Assembly (NCBI GenBank): GCA_009760885.1
Contig: CM019692.1
Coordinates: forward strand, 53,521,262 to 53,585,261
Origin: Achatina immaculata
Lineage: Eukaryota > Mollusca > Gastropoda > Stylommatophora > Achatinidae
Length of the DNA stretch: 64,000 nucleotides
Reading direction: 5' to 3'
Part shown: positions 33,206-44,153 of the stretch, in pieces
Layout: each line of letters begins with the position of its first letter
How positions within the stretch are numbered: position 1 is the first letter of the stretch
Notes under the pieces: model-generated
What the model was told of the DNA's origin: nothing
The model's database searches: none
The model's input: only the letters and a program-made list of their open reading frames with translations
Program-made: the position numbers and the translations under genes

Positions 33206-33475
33206 GCTGACTAACCCCATGTCCCACCTCTCCGTTGGTAACCCCCACCCTCCTCCCCCCAGTAACAGGCTTAGACTGGCTAACGGGACAGGGATCGCAA
33301 TAGTCCCCTAGTGGTGGAGCCTGCTAAGAAGTACTGCACACCAGGTGCTTTTTAAGCTCCTCTCAGGGGCTGAAAAAAATGGCCTCCGACAGCAATTCCC
33401 AGGCCGGCAATATGCTCTGCTTCATTATCTTCATCGCATCAGCCGCAGAGAACTTCAGGCTCGTAATTCCAGGAA
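32930..33475 (-). mobile_element. Dispersed repeat F, copy 2, with internal minisatellite expansion
   Basis: This is the reverse complement of copies 1 and 3 (GTGTGCAGTACTTCTTAGCA, GGGGACTATTGCGATCCCTG, CCCGTTAGCCAG on the minus strand). Its far end consists of 8 tandem copies of a segment present once in copies 1 and 3. A GAA-trinucleotide run lies at 33474-33494. Confidence 0.75.
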
Positions 33476-33563
33476 GAAGAAGAAGAAGAAGAATGTTTGG
33501 TCATCCGTTTATAATGTTGCCAGATGTTCTCTACATGACATGGTCAGAGGACAGTGTGAGTAA

Positions 33564-34015
33564 GTACAGTACATAGATATAAGTAAGCACACTATATAGA
33601 TATAAATCAGTACAGTATATCGATATAAGTAAGTACACTATATAGATATAAGTAAGGACACTATATAGAAAGTATACTATATAGATATAAGTAAGTACAC
33701 AACATAGAAAGTACACTATATAGATATAAATCAGTACAGTATATCGATATAAGTAAGTACACTATATAGATATAAGTAAGTACACTATATAGATATAAAT
33801 AAGTATACTATATAGATATAAATAAGTGCAGTATATAGATATTAGTAAGTAAGTACACTATATAAATATAAATAAGTACAGTATGTATATATATAAGTAT
33901 ACTATATAGATATAAGTAAGTAAGTACATTCTATAGATATAAGTAAGTACACTATATAGATATAAGTAAGTACACTATATAGATATAAGTAAGTACACTA
34001 TATAGATATAAGCTA
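33564..34015. repeat. ~24-bp AT-rich minisatellite, ~18 copies
   Basis: The unit contains AGTACACTATATAGATATAA; copies vary in GTAAGTAA length. Minus frames are rich in Tyr/Ile/Leu and are artefacts. Confidence 0.95.
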
Positions 34016-34136
34016 GAAATGTACAGGTATCTACGTGTATGTGTATATATACAACTTCATGCCAAGAGTTACACAAGACAACGTCACAGCAAGAATAAAG
34101 CAAGACAATTAATAAACAGGCTCATGACATGCGTAT

Positions 34137-34335
34137 CATCATCATCATCATCATCATCATTGCCTTTCATTCCCTTGAGAGCATGGGCAACGGATAAAGT
34201 ATCTCCAGTCATCCCTGTTCTTGGAAATATTCTCTGCTTCCTTCCATGTGTATCCCTTGTCTCTGGGCACTGTCATAATTTCTCTTCTCCAAGTAAGTCT
34301 AGCTCTTCCGCGGCACGGGTATAGTATATATAAAT
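34137..34335 (-). mobile_element. LINE family D, 3' end fragment
   Basis: On the minus strand: GRARLTWRREIMTVPRDKGY, TWKEAENISKNRDDWRYF, IRCPCSQGNERQ then stop, followed by an (ATG)n tail (ATCATCATC on the plus strand, 34137-34160). 'TWxEAExxxxNRDxWR' is the usual end of LINE polyproteins. A short piece of the same family lies at 43600-43665. Confidence 0.75.
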
Positions 34336-34359
34336 ATATATTGAAGGTCTCTGGGGCAA

Positions 34360-34790
34360 AAATAAGGCACAAACTGAAAAGAAATAGACAAGAAATTAGA
34401 CTTTTTTGAAAACAAATGCTTAAGGAAAATACTTGGCATCAAGTGGAACGAATTCAAGAACAATGCAGAGATAAGACAGATGACTGAACAACAACCAGTC
34501 TCATAGGTGATCAGGAAAAGGAGATGGACATATGTTGGTCATGTGATGAGAAGAAATGATCAGAGAATCCTAAAACAAGCTATCAAGTGGAACACAACAG
34601 ACCAAAGAAAAAGAGGCAGACCGCGTGAAACTCTGAAGAGGACATTGTTAAGAGAGGCCAAATTAACAGGCATAAAATCCCTTGATGAGATTGAAAAGCT
34701 CGCCGAAAACAGGAAAAATTGGCGAACTACCTTGTGAGCCCTATGTGAAGTTTAAACTGCACGGGAAGGATATAAGATATAAGATAAATT
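34360..34790 (+). mobile_element. LINE family B, 3' end fragment
   Basis: The plus strand reads LRKILGIKWNEFKNNAEI, RQMTEQQPVS, stop, VIRKRRWTYVGHVMRRNDQR, QAIKWNTTDQRKRGRPRETL, KRTLLREAKLTGIKSLDE and NRKNWRTTL. The 3' end is GGAAGGATATAAGATATAAG, an ATAAGAT-type tail. Two minus-strand copies lie at 42.99-43.2 and 44.5-44.9 kb. Confidence 0.88.
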
Positions 34791-35029
34791 TTTTAAGACC
34801 AATCCATAACAAAAATAAAATAAAACGACTTAGAATAAAGAATTAGACAAGACAGTCTCATACAAAGATTAAACAAGACAATCCCATGACAAGGATTAAG
34901 TTAAAGAAAGCAATCCTATGGCAAGGATTAGGCAAGACAATTTTGTGTACATGAAAACTTCACAGGAAGGACTATCTACCGAGCAGAAAGTAGTCGCGCC
35001 AAGGAATTCAATGATTACACAGAAGAGTC
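34791..35029. other. Unassigned DNA with weak repeats
   Basis: Loose ~35-bp repeats of an ACAAGGATTARRCAAGACAAT-like segment at 34850-34945. Confidence 0.45.
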
Positions 35030-35240
35030 TGCAGTAAGAATTCCATAGAAAATTCTATAGTAAGAATTGCATAGGAATTATAGGAGAAAAGTATTTCAAT
35101 AACTACATAGAGAATTCTATAGTAGGAATTACGCAGAGAATTCTGTAACTAAAATTACAGAGAATTCTATAGTTAGAATTACGCGGAGAATTCTATAGTG
35201 AGAATTATACAGAGAATTGTGCAGTAAGAATTTCTCAGAG
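35030..35240. repeat. ~28-bp degenerate minisatellite
   Basis: Copies of AGAATTCTATAGTAAGAATT and ACGCAGAG, with decay. Confidence 0.8.
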
Positions 35241-35540
35241 AACCATAACGACGTAAAGAAAATGTCATACAATGTTGTCCTAACATAGAGCTCGGCCTAA
35301 CCTATGCCTGGGGTCTCTGAGTCACTTACTTCTGGCAACACTCTGACCTTCACAGTTTCTCTTTCTGCCAGCCACATTTTTAAAAAAAACATGGTAACTA
35401 TAGCAACATTAACATAGGCTTTATTCGTGGGCTTTTTAATTACGAGCCGCTTTTGTAGCATGGAAAGTGGAACATGATAGCCATTGTGAGGTTAATTATA
35501 GCTATAGAACCGTGACTAACAGGTTTGTAAAGTATCAGTT
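35241..35540. other. Unassigned DNA
   Basis: No gene or repeat recognised. Confidence 0.35.
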
Positions 35541-36356
35541 TGTTACTGTTCTCTAGCATATCGTAGCCTATGAATGCATCACTGTGTTCGTGCTGTAAAG
35601 TGTCAATTTGTTACTGTTCTCCACCACATCGTAGTCTATGTTCGTGGTATAAGGTGTCAAGTTGTTATTGTTCTCCGGCATATTGCAGCCTATGTTCGTG
35701 CTGTAAAGTATTAAGCTGTTTCTGTTCTCCGGCACATCGTAGCCTATGTTCGTGCTGTAAAGTGTCAAGTTGTTACTGTTCTCCACCACATCGTAGCCTA
35801 TGTTCGTGCTGTAAAGTGTCAAGTTATTACTGTTCTCCGGCACGCCTATGTTCGTGCTGTAAAGTGTCAAGTTATTACTGTTCTCCACCACATCGTAGCC
35901 TATGTTCATGCTGTAAAGTGTCAAGTTGTTACTGTTCTCCACCACATCGTAGCCTATGTTCGTGCTGTAAAGTGTCAAGTTATTACTGTTCTCCACCACA
36001 TCGTAGCCTATGTTCGTGCTGTAAAGTGTCAAGTTGTTACTGTTCTCCGGCACATCGTATCCTATGTTCTTGCTGTAAAGTGTCAAGTTATTACTGTTCT
36101 CCGGCACATCGTAGCCTATGTTCGTGCTGTAAAGTGTCAAGTTGTTACTGTTCTCCACCACATCGTAGCCTATGTTCGTGCTGTAAAGTGTCAAGTTGTT
36201 TCTGTTCTCCGGCACATCGTAGCCTATGTTCGTGCTGTAAAGTGTCAAGTTGTTACTGTTCTCCACCACATCGTAGCCTATGTTCGTGCTGTAAAGTGTC
36301 AAGTTGTTACTGTTCTCCGGCACATCGTAGCCTATGTTCATGCTGTAAAGCTGTAT
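35541..36356. repeat. 54-bp minisatellite, ~15 copies
   Basis: The unit contains CATCGTAGCCTATGTTCGTG, CTGTAAAGTGTCAAGTTGTT and ACTGTTCTCC plus either GGCA or ACCA. The two variants alternate for much of the array. 54 is 18 codons, so both strands stay open for over 255 residues (plus: Cys/Ser-rich; minus: NIGYDVPENSNNLTLYST); both are artefacts. Confidence 0.97.
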
Positions 36357-36564
36357 GATGTCCCAGAGGGCCGGATGTAGCTGAATGGAACCCGCTGGCC
36401 AGATTCAGCGGAGCAGGTGGCAACGTTCCGACGTTGGAGCGTTAACCAAAAGCCCTCTTTAGTTCCATCCCTTCACTCTTCACCTTGTCCTTCGTAACAT
36501 CAAGCAATCTATGCTGCCACATGTGTGGATGCTTGTTTCTCAGAAATGACGACATCAGAGGGCC

Positions 36565-36798
36565 TCCAGCACTCTAGGGCCTCTAGCACTTTAGCGCCTC
36601 CATCACTCTAGGGCCTCCATCACTCTAGGGCCTCCATCACTCTAGGGCCTCCAGCACTCTAGGGCCTCCATCACTCTAGGGCCTCCATCACTCTAGGGCC
36701 TCCAGCACTTTAGCGCCTCCATCACTCTAGGGCCTCCATCACTCTAGGGCCTCCATCACTATAGGGCCTCCAGCACTCTAGGGCCTCCATCACTCTGA
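36565..36798. repeat. 17-bp minisatellite, ~14 copies
   Basis: Unit TCTAGGGCCTCCATCAC with CAGCAC and TTTAGCGCC variants. Confidence 0.96.
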
Positions 36799-36844
36799 CT
36801 ACTGAACTCTGTCCGCGTTTTTCGTTCAGTTTAACCGGGAATAT

Positions 36845-37072
36845 TACAGTACATTTATAGTAACATGGTGGGAAAGTTACAGCACATTAATAGTAACATG
36901 GTGGAAAGGTTACAGCACATTTATAGTAACATGGTGGAAAAGTTACAGCACATTAATAGTAACATGGTGGAAAGGTTACAGCACATTAATAGTAACATGG
37001 TGGGAAGGTTACAGCACATTTATAGTAACAGGGTGGGAAGTTTACAGCACATTTATAGTAACAGGGTGACTG
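36845..37072. repeat. 33-bp minisatellite, ~7 copies
   Basis: The unit contains AGTAACATGGTGGAAAAGTT and ACAGCACATT; TTATAGT and AATAGT variants alternate. Confidence 0.96.
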
Positions 37073-37119
37073 TTGTCGCTGTTCCGGCATTACCTACATA
37101 GCAAAACTTTCCGCAAACT

Positions 37120-38840
37120 CTAAGGTCGTGTTTGTAGTAACCTAGACAGTGTCATATGATCCTAAAGTGGAGCATGTAACAACCTAGACAGTGTCATGTA
37201 ATATTAAAGTGGAGCATGTAAGAACCTAGACAGTGTCATATGATCCTAAAGTGGGGTATGTAACAACCTAGACAGTGTCATATGATCCTAAAGTGGAGCA
37301 TGTAATAACCTAGACAGTGTCATGTGATCCTAAAGTGGAGCATGTAACAACCTAGACAGTGTCATGTGATCCACAATGGAGAACGTAACAACCTAGACAG
37401 TGTCATATGATCCTAAAGTGGAGCATGTAACAACCTAGACACTGTCATGTGATAATAAAGTGGAGCACGTAACAACCTAGACACTGTCATGTGATAATAA
37501 AGTGGAGTATGTAACAATATAGACAGTGTCATGTAACATTAAAGTGGAGCACGTAACAACCTAGACAGTTACATGTGATAATAAAGTGGAGTATGTAACA
37601 ATCTAGACATTGTCATGTAACATTAAAGTGGAGCACGTAACAACCTAAACAGTGTCATGTAACATTAAAGTGGAGCACTTAACAACCTAGACAATGCCAT
37701 GTGATATTAAAGTGGAGCACTTAACAACCTAGACAATGCCATGTGTTATTAAAGTGGAGCACTTAACAACCTAGACAATGCCATGTGATATTAAAGTGGA
37801 GCACTTAACAACCTAGACAATGCCATGTGATATTAAAGTGGAGCACGTAACAACCTAGACAATGCCATGTGATATTAAAGTGGAGCACGTAACAACCTAG
37901 ACAATGCCATGTGATATTAAAGTGGAGCACGTAACAGGCTAGACAATGCCATGTGATACTAAAGTGGAGCACGTAACAACCTATACAATGCCATGTAATA
38001 TTAAAGTGGAGCACGTAACAACCTATACAATACCATGTAATATTAAAGTGGAGCACGTAACAACCTAGACAATGCCATGTGTTATTAAAGTGGAGCACAT
38101 AACAACCTAGACAATGCCATGTGATATTAAAGTGGAGCACGTAACAACCTAGGCAAAGTGGTCTTAACCTAGGATATGTAAGAGCCTAGACATTTCAAAT
38201 GGGACATATATAATAGTCAAGACACTGTGTCAAGTGATCCTAACATGTAATAGTCAAGACACTGTGTCAAGTGATCCTAACATGTAATAGTCAGGACAAT
38301 GTGTCAAGTGATCCTAACATGTAATAGTCAAGACACTGTGTCAAGTGATCTTAACATGTAATAGTCAAAACACTGTGTCAAGTCATCCTAACATGACACT
38401 GTAACTGTAACTGTAAAAACAGGCCTAACTCTGTTGTCAGAGCGGCCTCATTACATAACATGGCACATGTAACAAGAAAGACAAAGTATCAAGTGATCCT
38501 AACGTGTCGCATGTAACAGTCAAGACACAGTTTCAAAATAATCCTAACGTGGCACATGTAACAACCTAGACAAAGTGTCGAGTGATCCTAACGTGGCACA
38601 TGTAACAACCTAGACAAAGTGTCGAGTGATCCTAACGTGGAGCATGTAGCAACCTAGACAAAGTGCCGAGTGATCCTAACGTGGAGCATGTAGCAACCTA
38701 GACAAAGTGCCGAGTGATCCTAACGTGGCGCATGTAGCAACCTAGACAAAGTGCCGAGTGATCCTAACGTGGCGCATGTAGCAACCTAGACAAAGTGCCG
38801 AGTGATCCTAACGTGGCGCATGTAACTGTCTAGACAGATC
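37120..38840. repeat. ~42-bp satellite tract with related subfamilies, ~40 copies
   Basis: Main unit: AACAACCTAGACAATGCCAT, GTGATATTAAAGTGGAGCAC. Successive zones use GTGTCATGTGATCC, GCCATGTGATATT, a 37-bp AGTCAAGACACTGTGTC form (38200-38395), and a GTGCCGAGTGATCC form (38570-38830). The change along the tract looks like stepwise local amplification. Minus frames with MLHFNITWHCLGCYV repeats are artefacts. Confidence 0.95.
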
Positions 38841-39320
38841 TTCTTGTTACAGTAACTTCTTTAGAAGGATAAGCAACATTGTACAGACCCTGAAAAAGAC
38901 ATTATGTATATTAAAGTATGCAGATTTATAGACCAAATTGACTTGGACAACATCCAAGTCAGGAAAACTGTTGATCGTCATTGTTTGTGTCTGAGTTTAG
39001 GAAGCATAGTGTGCATGTTTATGAGATTCCAGACGTCGTCTTTGTGTAAGCAATCCTGCCTTTTCTTCGTTCCTTCTGTCTGTCACTACTTATTTATTAC
39101 TGCAGATAATATAAAACTCACATCTCAGCCAACGCATCACAGTATATAAACCATCAGATTATGTGATGTTGCCTCGTGTATGCACACTGTAAAGGTAACT
39201 ATAGCAACGTTTGTCAAGCTATTCGGAGGTAGAGATGATATCGTTAGCATTTACATTTTCCACCATATTTTGACACATAACAAGATGATGATCATAACTG
39301 GCAGGCTTTTCTTTTCCTGT
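38841..39320. other. Unassigned DNA
   Basis: The frames at 38904-39149 and 39180-39368 show no domain. Confidence 0.35.
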
Positions 39321-39324
39321 CTTC

Positions 39325-39430
39325 CTTTCTACATATGGGTCAATCCAGGTGTCTCCAGTTGCAACTGAACTACTGACTTTCACATAGAGAAGCGAGTATA
39401 CTAACTACTTCGGCACGAAGATATCATGTA
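39325..39430 (-). mobile_element. tRNA-derived SINE head candidate, minus strand
   Basis: On the minus strand: CCGAAGTAGTTAGTATACTC (A-box region), GCTTCTCTATGTGAAAG, then AGTAGTTCAGTTGC (B-box region), CTGGAGACA and GGATTGACCCATATG. The tRNA-Val-like order and the downstream CTGGAGA...TGGGTCAA/TTGACCCA body match the 26.7-kb copy. Confidence 0.5.
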
Positions 39431-39703
39431 CGCGGTGACCCATTATTTAATGATCAAAATTTTAACATCATAAACATAAACATCGACATACATTTTGCTG
39501 ATGTACACGAAACAAAACACATTGTGTGATATTCTTCAAACGTAGGAGAATACTTTGATGATACCACAGAAAAAAAGGTTTTTACTCTAGAGTAAAAGAG
39601 TAACTGTTCACATGTTATAGGAAGATAATCTAACATAGAGAACATAAGCATTCTTGAATAAAAGTATGTTCTTTCCTGTGATTGTGTTGGAAGAATGGTA
39701 TGT

Positions 39704-39704
<1 letters not shown>
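39431..39704. other. Unassigned DNA
   Basis: No gene or repeat recognised. Confidence 0.35.

Positions 39705-39762
<58 letters not shown>
39705..39762. repeat. (AT)n microsatellite
   Basis: An almost pure AT run of about 55 bp, followed by (AG)n and (GACT)n short runs to 39837. Confidence 0.98.
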
Positions 39763-39837
39763 AGAGAGAGAGAGAGAAATAGAGAGAAGAGAGACAGACA
39801 GACTGACAGCTGACAGATTGACTGACTGACTGACTGA

Positions 39838-40235
39838 TTTTTATTTCCAAAGAATTCCTACCTATTCCAGACATTTGAATACCTCAGATTCTACAAATAT
39901 GCTACGCATATAACAAACAAACACTGAAAAAAAACCCTGAAAAATATAAATATAAAATAAAACATTCACCTTTCACTCTTATCCATGCACTCAATAAAGG
40001 AAATAATTACATAAATGTAAAAAGTTCATCACTCTAAAGAAATTCTAAACATTTTCAGTGTTCAGGGAAAATAATAATGGATTATGAGCGAGAGAAAGAG
40101 GGGGGGGGGGTATGATAAGAAAAAAATGATAATTTGTAAGAAATACTTGATTAAAAAAAAATAGGACAGACAAAAACAGCAAAACATAAAAAACTCCAAG
40201 CTTTGGAACGATCTACCAGAAGCATGCGTTTAGAA
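39838..40235. other. Unassigned AT-rich DNA
   Basis: No gene. A G-run lies at 40101-40111. Confidence 0.4.
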
Positions 40236-40410
40236 ACTGGCACAAAACAGAACATTGAGAAACAGAGAGAATGTTGCAATTTGGGGCAGAGAGAAACAGA
40301 GAGAATGTTGCAATTTGGGGCAGAGAGAAACAGAGAGAATGTTGCAATTTTGGGCAGAGAGAAACAGAGAGAATGTTGCAACTAGAGGCAGAGAGAAACA
40401 GAAAGAATGT
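40236..40410. repeat. 34-bp minisatellite, ~5 copies
   Basis: The unit contains GGCAGAGAGAAACAGAGAGA and ATGTTGCAATTTGG. Confidence 0.95.
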
Positions 40411-40634
40411 GATACAAACAAAACCATAGAAACAAAAAAGAATAAAATGGAGGTAGGAAACATAGATAAACAGACAGAATAAGTTGCAAGTAGGGACATA
40501 AACAGAATAAAGTATAAATAGGGCCAGGGACAAAAAGGACAGCTTTGAAGAAACAGGAACATAGAAAGACAAAGTGGTAAGAAACAGCAACTTTGAAAAG
40601 AGGACAAGTGCAACAAAAGAAAGCAGCTTAGACG

Positions 40635-40922
40635 AGCAACCGTGTGACGAACAACAGTGACTTCGATAAGTTTACCGTGTGACGGACGACAGTGACTTCG
40701 ACAAGTTTACCGTGTGACGAACAACGGTGACTTCGACAAGTTTACCGTGTGACGAACAACAGTGACTTCAACACGTTTACCGTGTGACGAACAACAGTGA
40801 CTTCAACACGATTACCGTGTGACGAACAACAGTGACTTCGACAAGTTTACCGTGTGATGGACAACAGTGACTTCGACAAGTTTACCGTGTGATGGACAAC
40901 AGTGACTTCGACAAGTTTACGA
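40635..40922. repeat. 35-bp minisatellite, ~8 copies
   Basis: The unit contains GTTTACCGTGTGACGAACAA and CAGTGACTTCGACAA. Confidence 0.96.
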
Positions 40923-42224
40923 GATAATAGGAAAAACGACAAACATAAAAGATGGCCGGCTGAGGGAAATAAACAGAGTGAGTGATAAATGGGGAACAAA
41001 ATAACATAAATAGACACAGAAACGAGCAAACTGGATCATAGACAACAGAAAAAAGACAAAATCGGGATACAGATTTAAAAACAAAAAAAAAACGAAACAA
41101 GAAACAAGGGAAGACACAGACAATAAGAATAACACCAACCATATAATTTAGATAAACAGAGGCAGCGACAAGATTACAGCAACATACATAAACAGCAACA
41201 TACATAGTCGAGGAAACAGCGAGAAACACAAACAGACTGAATGCTGAATAGTCAAGAATACTACGAAGTTTGAACAGATATAACTATGGTGGAATACCCC
41301 ACAGAAAAAGCCTGCTCCTTTCGTCTTCTCCATGAACATATGGTGACCCACCCCCTATCCGAAACAATATCTGTGCTTCACGATTTTGGATTATCTACAT
41401 TTCTCACCACAGACGACAAACAAAGGAAAACTCAAAATCTTGCCGAAACTTACCCCAATCGTTGTTCCTTTCTTCCAGAATTCTCAGAAACAACAGCAAC
41501 TGTAGATAATCGAATATTCCAAGAGAAACTTGACAGCAAATTCAAGACGGAAACGCTTGTTTAATAAAAGACCACACATTCATTTCCAAGTTCAAATCAA
41601 GCGGTTTGAGGTTCGAATCTCTAACACTGTCATTTTTTTGGGGGTTATTTACAAGAATGATTATATTGTGAGACGCCTTGGCTGACATCACCTGTTTGGT
41701 TGGTTGAAAGTTTATAAACAGACAAACTAGTTGTGAGAACGATGTTTATAGTATAAGCAGTGTAACCATCCGGGACTTAATGTGTAACAGTGTGCCAAGG
41801 TATGGGAAAATAGCAATTATTTTGGCTGAGAGACAAGGAAGCATCCAGGCAACCACATTAATCCCAAACCACGTGCGCCACAAGCAAAAACACGCCCACG
41901 CACGCTCTGGAGTCGCTCACTGTGTGTGTGTGTGTGTCACTGTATTTGTTAGCACGCGCCGGCCCAGCCGGCTCTGGGGTTCGTGGGACCGCCTCTTGCA
42001 GCTGCAGCACGTTGCTGTCACGCGACTTCGAGCAGCCTGTCCGCCACATCTTATGTCTGCAGTATGTCCTCATCACTCCAGGAAATCAGCCACAAAATTA
42101 AAACACACAGACACACAGGACTGTCTGATACAAACTACTGATTTCATTCTTACCGTAATATCAGCTTTGAATATTGCATCAAAACTAACACAAGAAAATA
42201 GTGCACCAAAATATGCTTGCAAAC
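40923..42224. other. Unassigned DNA with a tRNA-like B box
   Basis: At 41598-41625 GCGGTTTGAGGTTCGAATCT carries a perfect-looking B box, but I see no matching A box; it may be a SINE relic. A 92-residue frame at 41286-41564 has no recognised domain. The (GT)n at 41920-41937 sits in a more GC-rich stretch (41870-42060). Confidence 0.35.
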
Positions 42225-42373
42225 TACTGAGAGAGAGAGAGAGGAGAGAGAGAAGAGGAGAGAGAGAGAGGAGAGAGAGGGAGAAAGGAGAGAGAGGAGA
42301 GAGAGAGAGAGAGGGGAGAGAGAGAGAGAGGGGGAGAGAGGAGAGAGATAGGACAGAGGAGAGAGAGATAGGT
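42225..42373. repeat. GA microsatellite
   Basis: (GA)n with GG interruptions. Confidence 0.96.
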
Positions 42374-42474
42374 AACAAACGAATGGACATTGTCTTCAAA
42401 AAGTGAAAAATTTGGCATGCAGAACCATGTGACATTCTGTCCTACATCGCTCAACCTTCAAGTTCTCACAGTCT

Positions 42475-42552
42475 CTATACAACATTGTGATATCACTACA
42501 CAAGCTAATATACATTGTGATATCACTACACAAGCTAATATACATTGTGATA
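42475..42552. repeat. 30-bp tandem repeat, left part of a split array
   Basis: Copies of CATTGTGATATCACTACACA plus AGCTAATATA. The same unit reappears at 44120-44153, so the intervening 1.57 kb was inserted. Confidence 0.85.
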
Positions 42553-42780
42553 TCAGTCAGTCAGTCATTTGCATGTCCCTTGCGGAACTTTGCCTCTCTA
42601 ATAGCTCTCCTGTAGGCCTCTCGCTTGTAAGCGACATTTAATATGTCCAAAATATTTAAGTTTTCTCTGTTTAATCTTCCTTACAAGCCAACCTTCTTCA
42701 ATATTAAGTTCTTGTAGTATGTATATATTTGTTCTTTTTTGTGTCCATGATGTTTGAAGGACTCTTCTGTGATATCACAC
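42553..42780 (-). mobile_element. LINE family E, internally deleted 3' end
   Basis: It begins (plus view) with CAGTCAGTCAGTCATTTGCA, the complement of the ACTG-type tail, then CTTGCGGAACTTTGCCTC. It jumps from TCGCTTGTAAGCG to ACATTTAATATGTCCAAAAT, missing about 120 bp present in the 53.1-kb copy. Dead. Confidence 0.8.
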
Positions 42781-42989
42781 AAATAATTAGTGTATAGTCA
42801 TACAACTATACACAAAGCACTGCAGTAAAGCTGTGATACCAAAATGTATAAACTAGGAAGAAAGTAGGAACAGCTTTATTATTTAACGATAACACACCTG
42901 TAACGTTTCGGCGCGAGCCTTTATCAAACAAAAACAAATAGGACGAAGAATTAGAGAGAGGAGACAAAGTCTAGATTACATCAAACTTC

Positions 42990-43205
42990 TTCTTATCTTA
43001 TATCTTATATCCTTCCCGTGCCGTTAAACGTCACATAGGGCTCGCAAAGTAGTTCGCCAATTTTTCCTGTCTTCGGCGAGTCTTTCAACCTCATCAAAGG
43101 ATTTTATGCCTGTTAATTTGGCCTCTCTTAATAATGTCCTCTTCAGAGTTTCACGCAGTCTGCCTCTTTTTCTTCGGCCTGTTGTGTTCCACTTGATAGC
43201 TTGAC
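42990..43205 (-). mobile_element. LINE family B, 5'-truncated insertion
   Basis: On the minus strand: QAIKWNTTGRRKRGRLRETL, KRTLLREAKLTGIKSFDE, DRKNWRTTLRALCDV, then GGAAGGATATAAGATATAAG. It lies inside the left arm of the palindromic element and breaks it between GCCTTTACAAGA and the TTTGATGTAATC segment. Confidence 0.85.
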
Positions 43206-43599
43206 ATCTTGTAAAGGCACAAAAGAGGCTTGTGTGTATCCAGGAACATAAGCAATTTGTCTTCACAAAAAAAGACTTGTGTGTTACAATGTCACGCAGA
43301 TGACACAAGCCGCGTAGCACTTGAGAACCGCTACATTCAGTACTATGGGAGGCTGGAACCACATGGTTTGAACTCGTTATTTAGCTACACATAATCTTCC
43401 ACAATCATACCCAGTCTCACTTGTTGTACATAGTTTAGTACCCTCACACATCGTCACATTGCTACTCCTCTACCACAACCATAATCATTCGTTTCACCTT
43501 CTCATAAATATACTACCAACCCTCCCCTACCATCTTTTACTATCAAACGTCACAAGACCCTGTCATCATTTACTATGAAGCATCACTTTCCACTCCCTG

Positions 43600-43665
43600 A
43601 AAAGCATCGCCCACGGATATTGACTCTCCAGTCATCCCTGTTCTTTGTATAATTCTCTGCTCCTT
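43600..43665 (-). mobile_element. LINE family D, short fragment
   Basis: CTCCAGTCATCCCTGTTCTT and ATTCTCTGCTCC match 34200-34240. Confidence 0.5.
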
Positions 43666-43737
43666 CTCTGCGCAACATTTTCTACACTCAACCTTGCACT
43701 ATTTTGCACCTTTCAGCACGAACGCGTTATAACCCTG

Positions 43738-43885
43738 GTAACGGACACATATTGCTTATGTTCCTGGATACACACAAGCCTTTTTTGTGACGACAAATTG
43801 CTTATATTCATGGATACACACAAGCCTCTTTGGTGAAGACAAATTGCTTACGTTCCTGGATACACACAAACCTTTTTTGTGCCTT
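43738..43885. repeat. ~47-bp repeat within the palindromic element, 3 copies
   Basis: Copies contain AATTGCTTATGTTCCTGGAT and ACACACAAGCCTTTTTTGTG; a single diverged copy is present in the 18-kb element. Confidence 0.85.
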
Positions 43886-44119
43886 TACAAGAACTGAGAT
43901 AAGTTTTCATTCCGTTACTATTTTTCATTCATTTTTTCCATTGATTTTTCCATTTTTTTTTATTATTTCGTTTACATTAGTTTCATGTAATCAATACTTT
44001 GTCTCTTCTCTCTGATTCTTCGTCCTGTTTGTTTTTGTTTGATAAAGGCTCGCGCCGAAACGTTACAAGTTTGTTATCGTTAAATAATAAAGCTGTTCCT
44101 ACTTTCTTTCTAGTTTATA

Positions 44120-44153
44120 CATTCTGTGATATCACTACACTAGCTAATATACA
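44120..44153. repeat. 30-bp repeat, right part of the split array
   Basis: TGTGATATCACTACACTAGC and TAATATACA match the 42475-42552 unit. Confidence 0.75.

Larger units (their letters stand above)
42835..44120. mobile_element. Palindromic Penelope-like element carrying a LINE B insertion
   Basis: The left arm 42838-42990 and 43206-43280 is the reverse complement of the right arm 43750-44118. Shared: ATAATAAAGCTGTTCCTACT, the hammerhead-like GGCTCGCGCCGAAACGTTAC (minus at 42901-42928, plus at 44038-44066), TTCGTCCTNTTTG, GCCTTTACAAGA and ATTGCTTATGTTCCTGGATA. Inverted arrangement of end repeats is typical of Penelope-like elements. No reverse transcriptase or GIY-YIG domain is seen, so it is non-autonomous or a remnant. 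Confidence 0.6.

Noticed and set aside
35568..36358. Cys/Ser-rich 262-residue plus frame, superficially like a keratin-associated or metal-binding protein
   Set aside because: It is the 54-bp array read in one frame; the opposite strand is equally open.
41286..41564. 92-residue frame
   Set aside because: No recognisable domain, splice context or repeat-independent support.
41598..41625. tRNA gene suggested by GGTTCGAATCT
   Set aside because: No A box at the right distance and no cloverleaf; at most a SINE relic.
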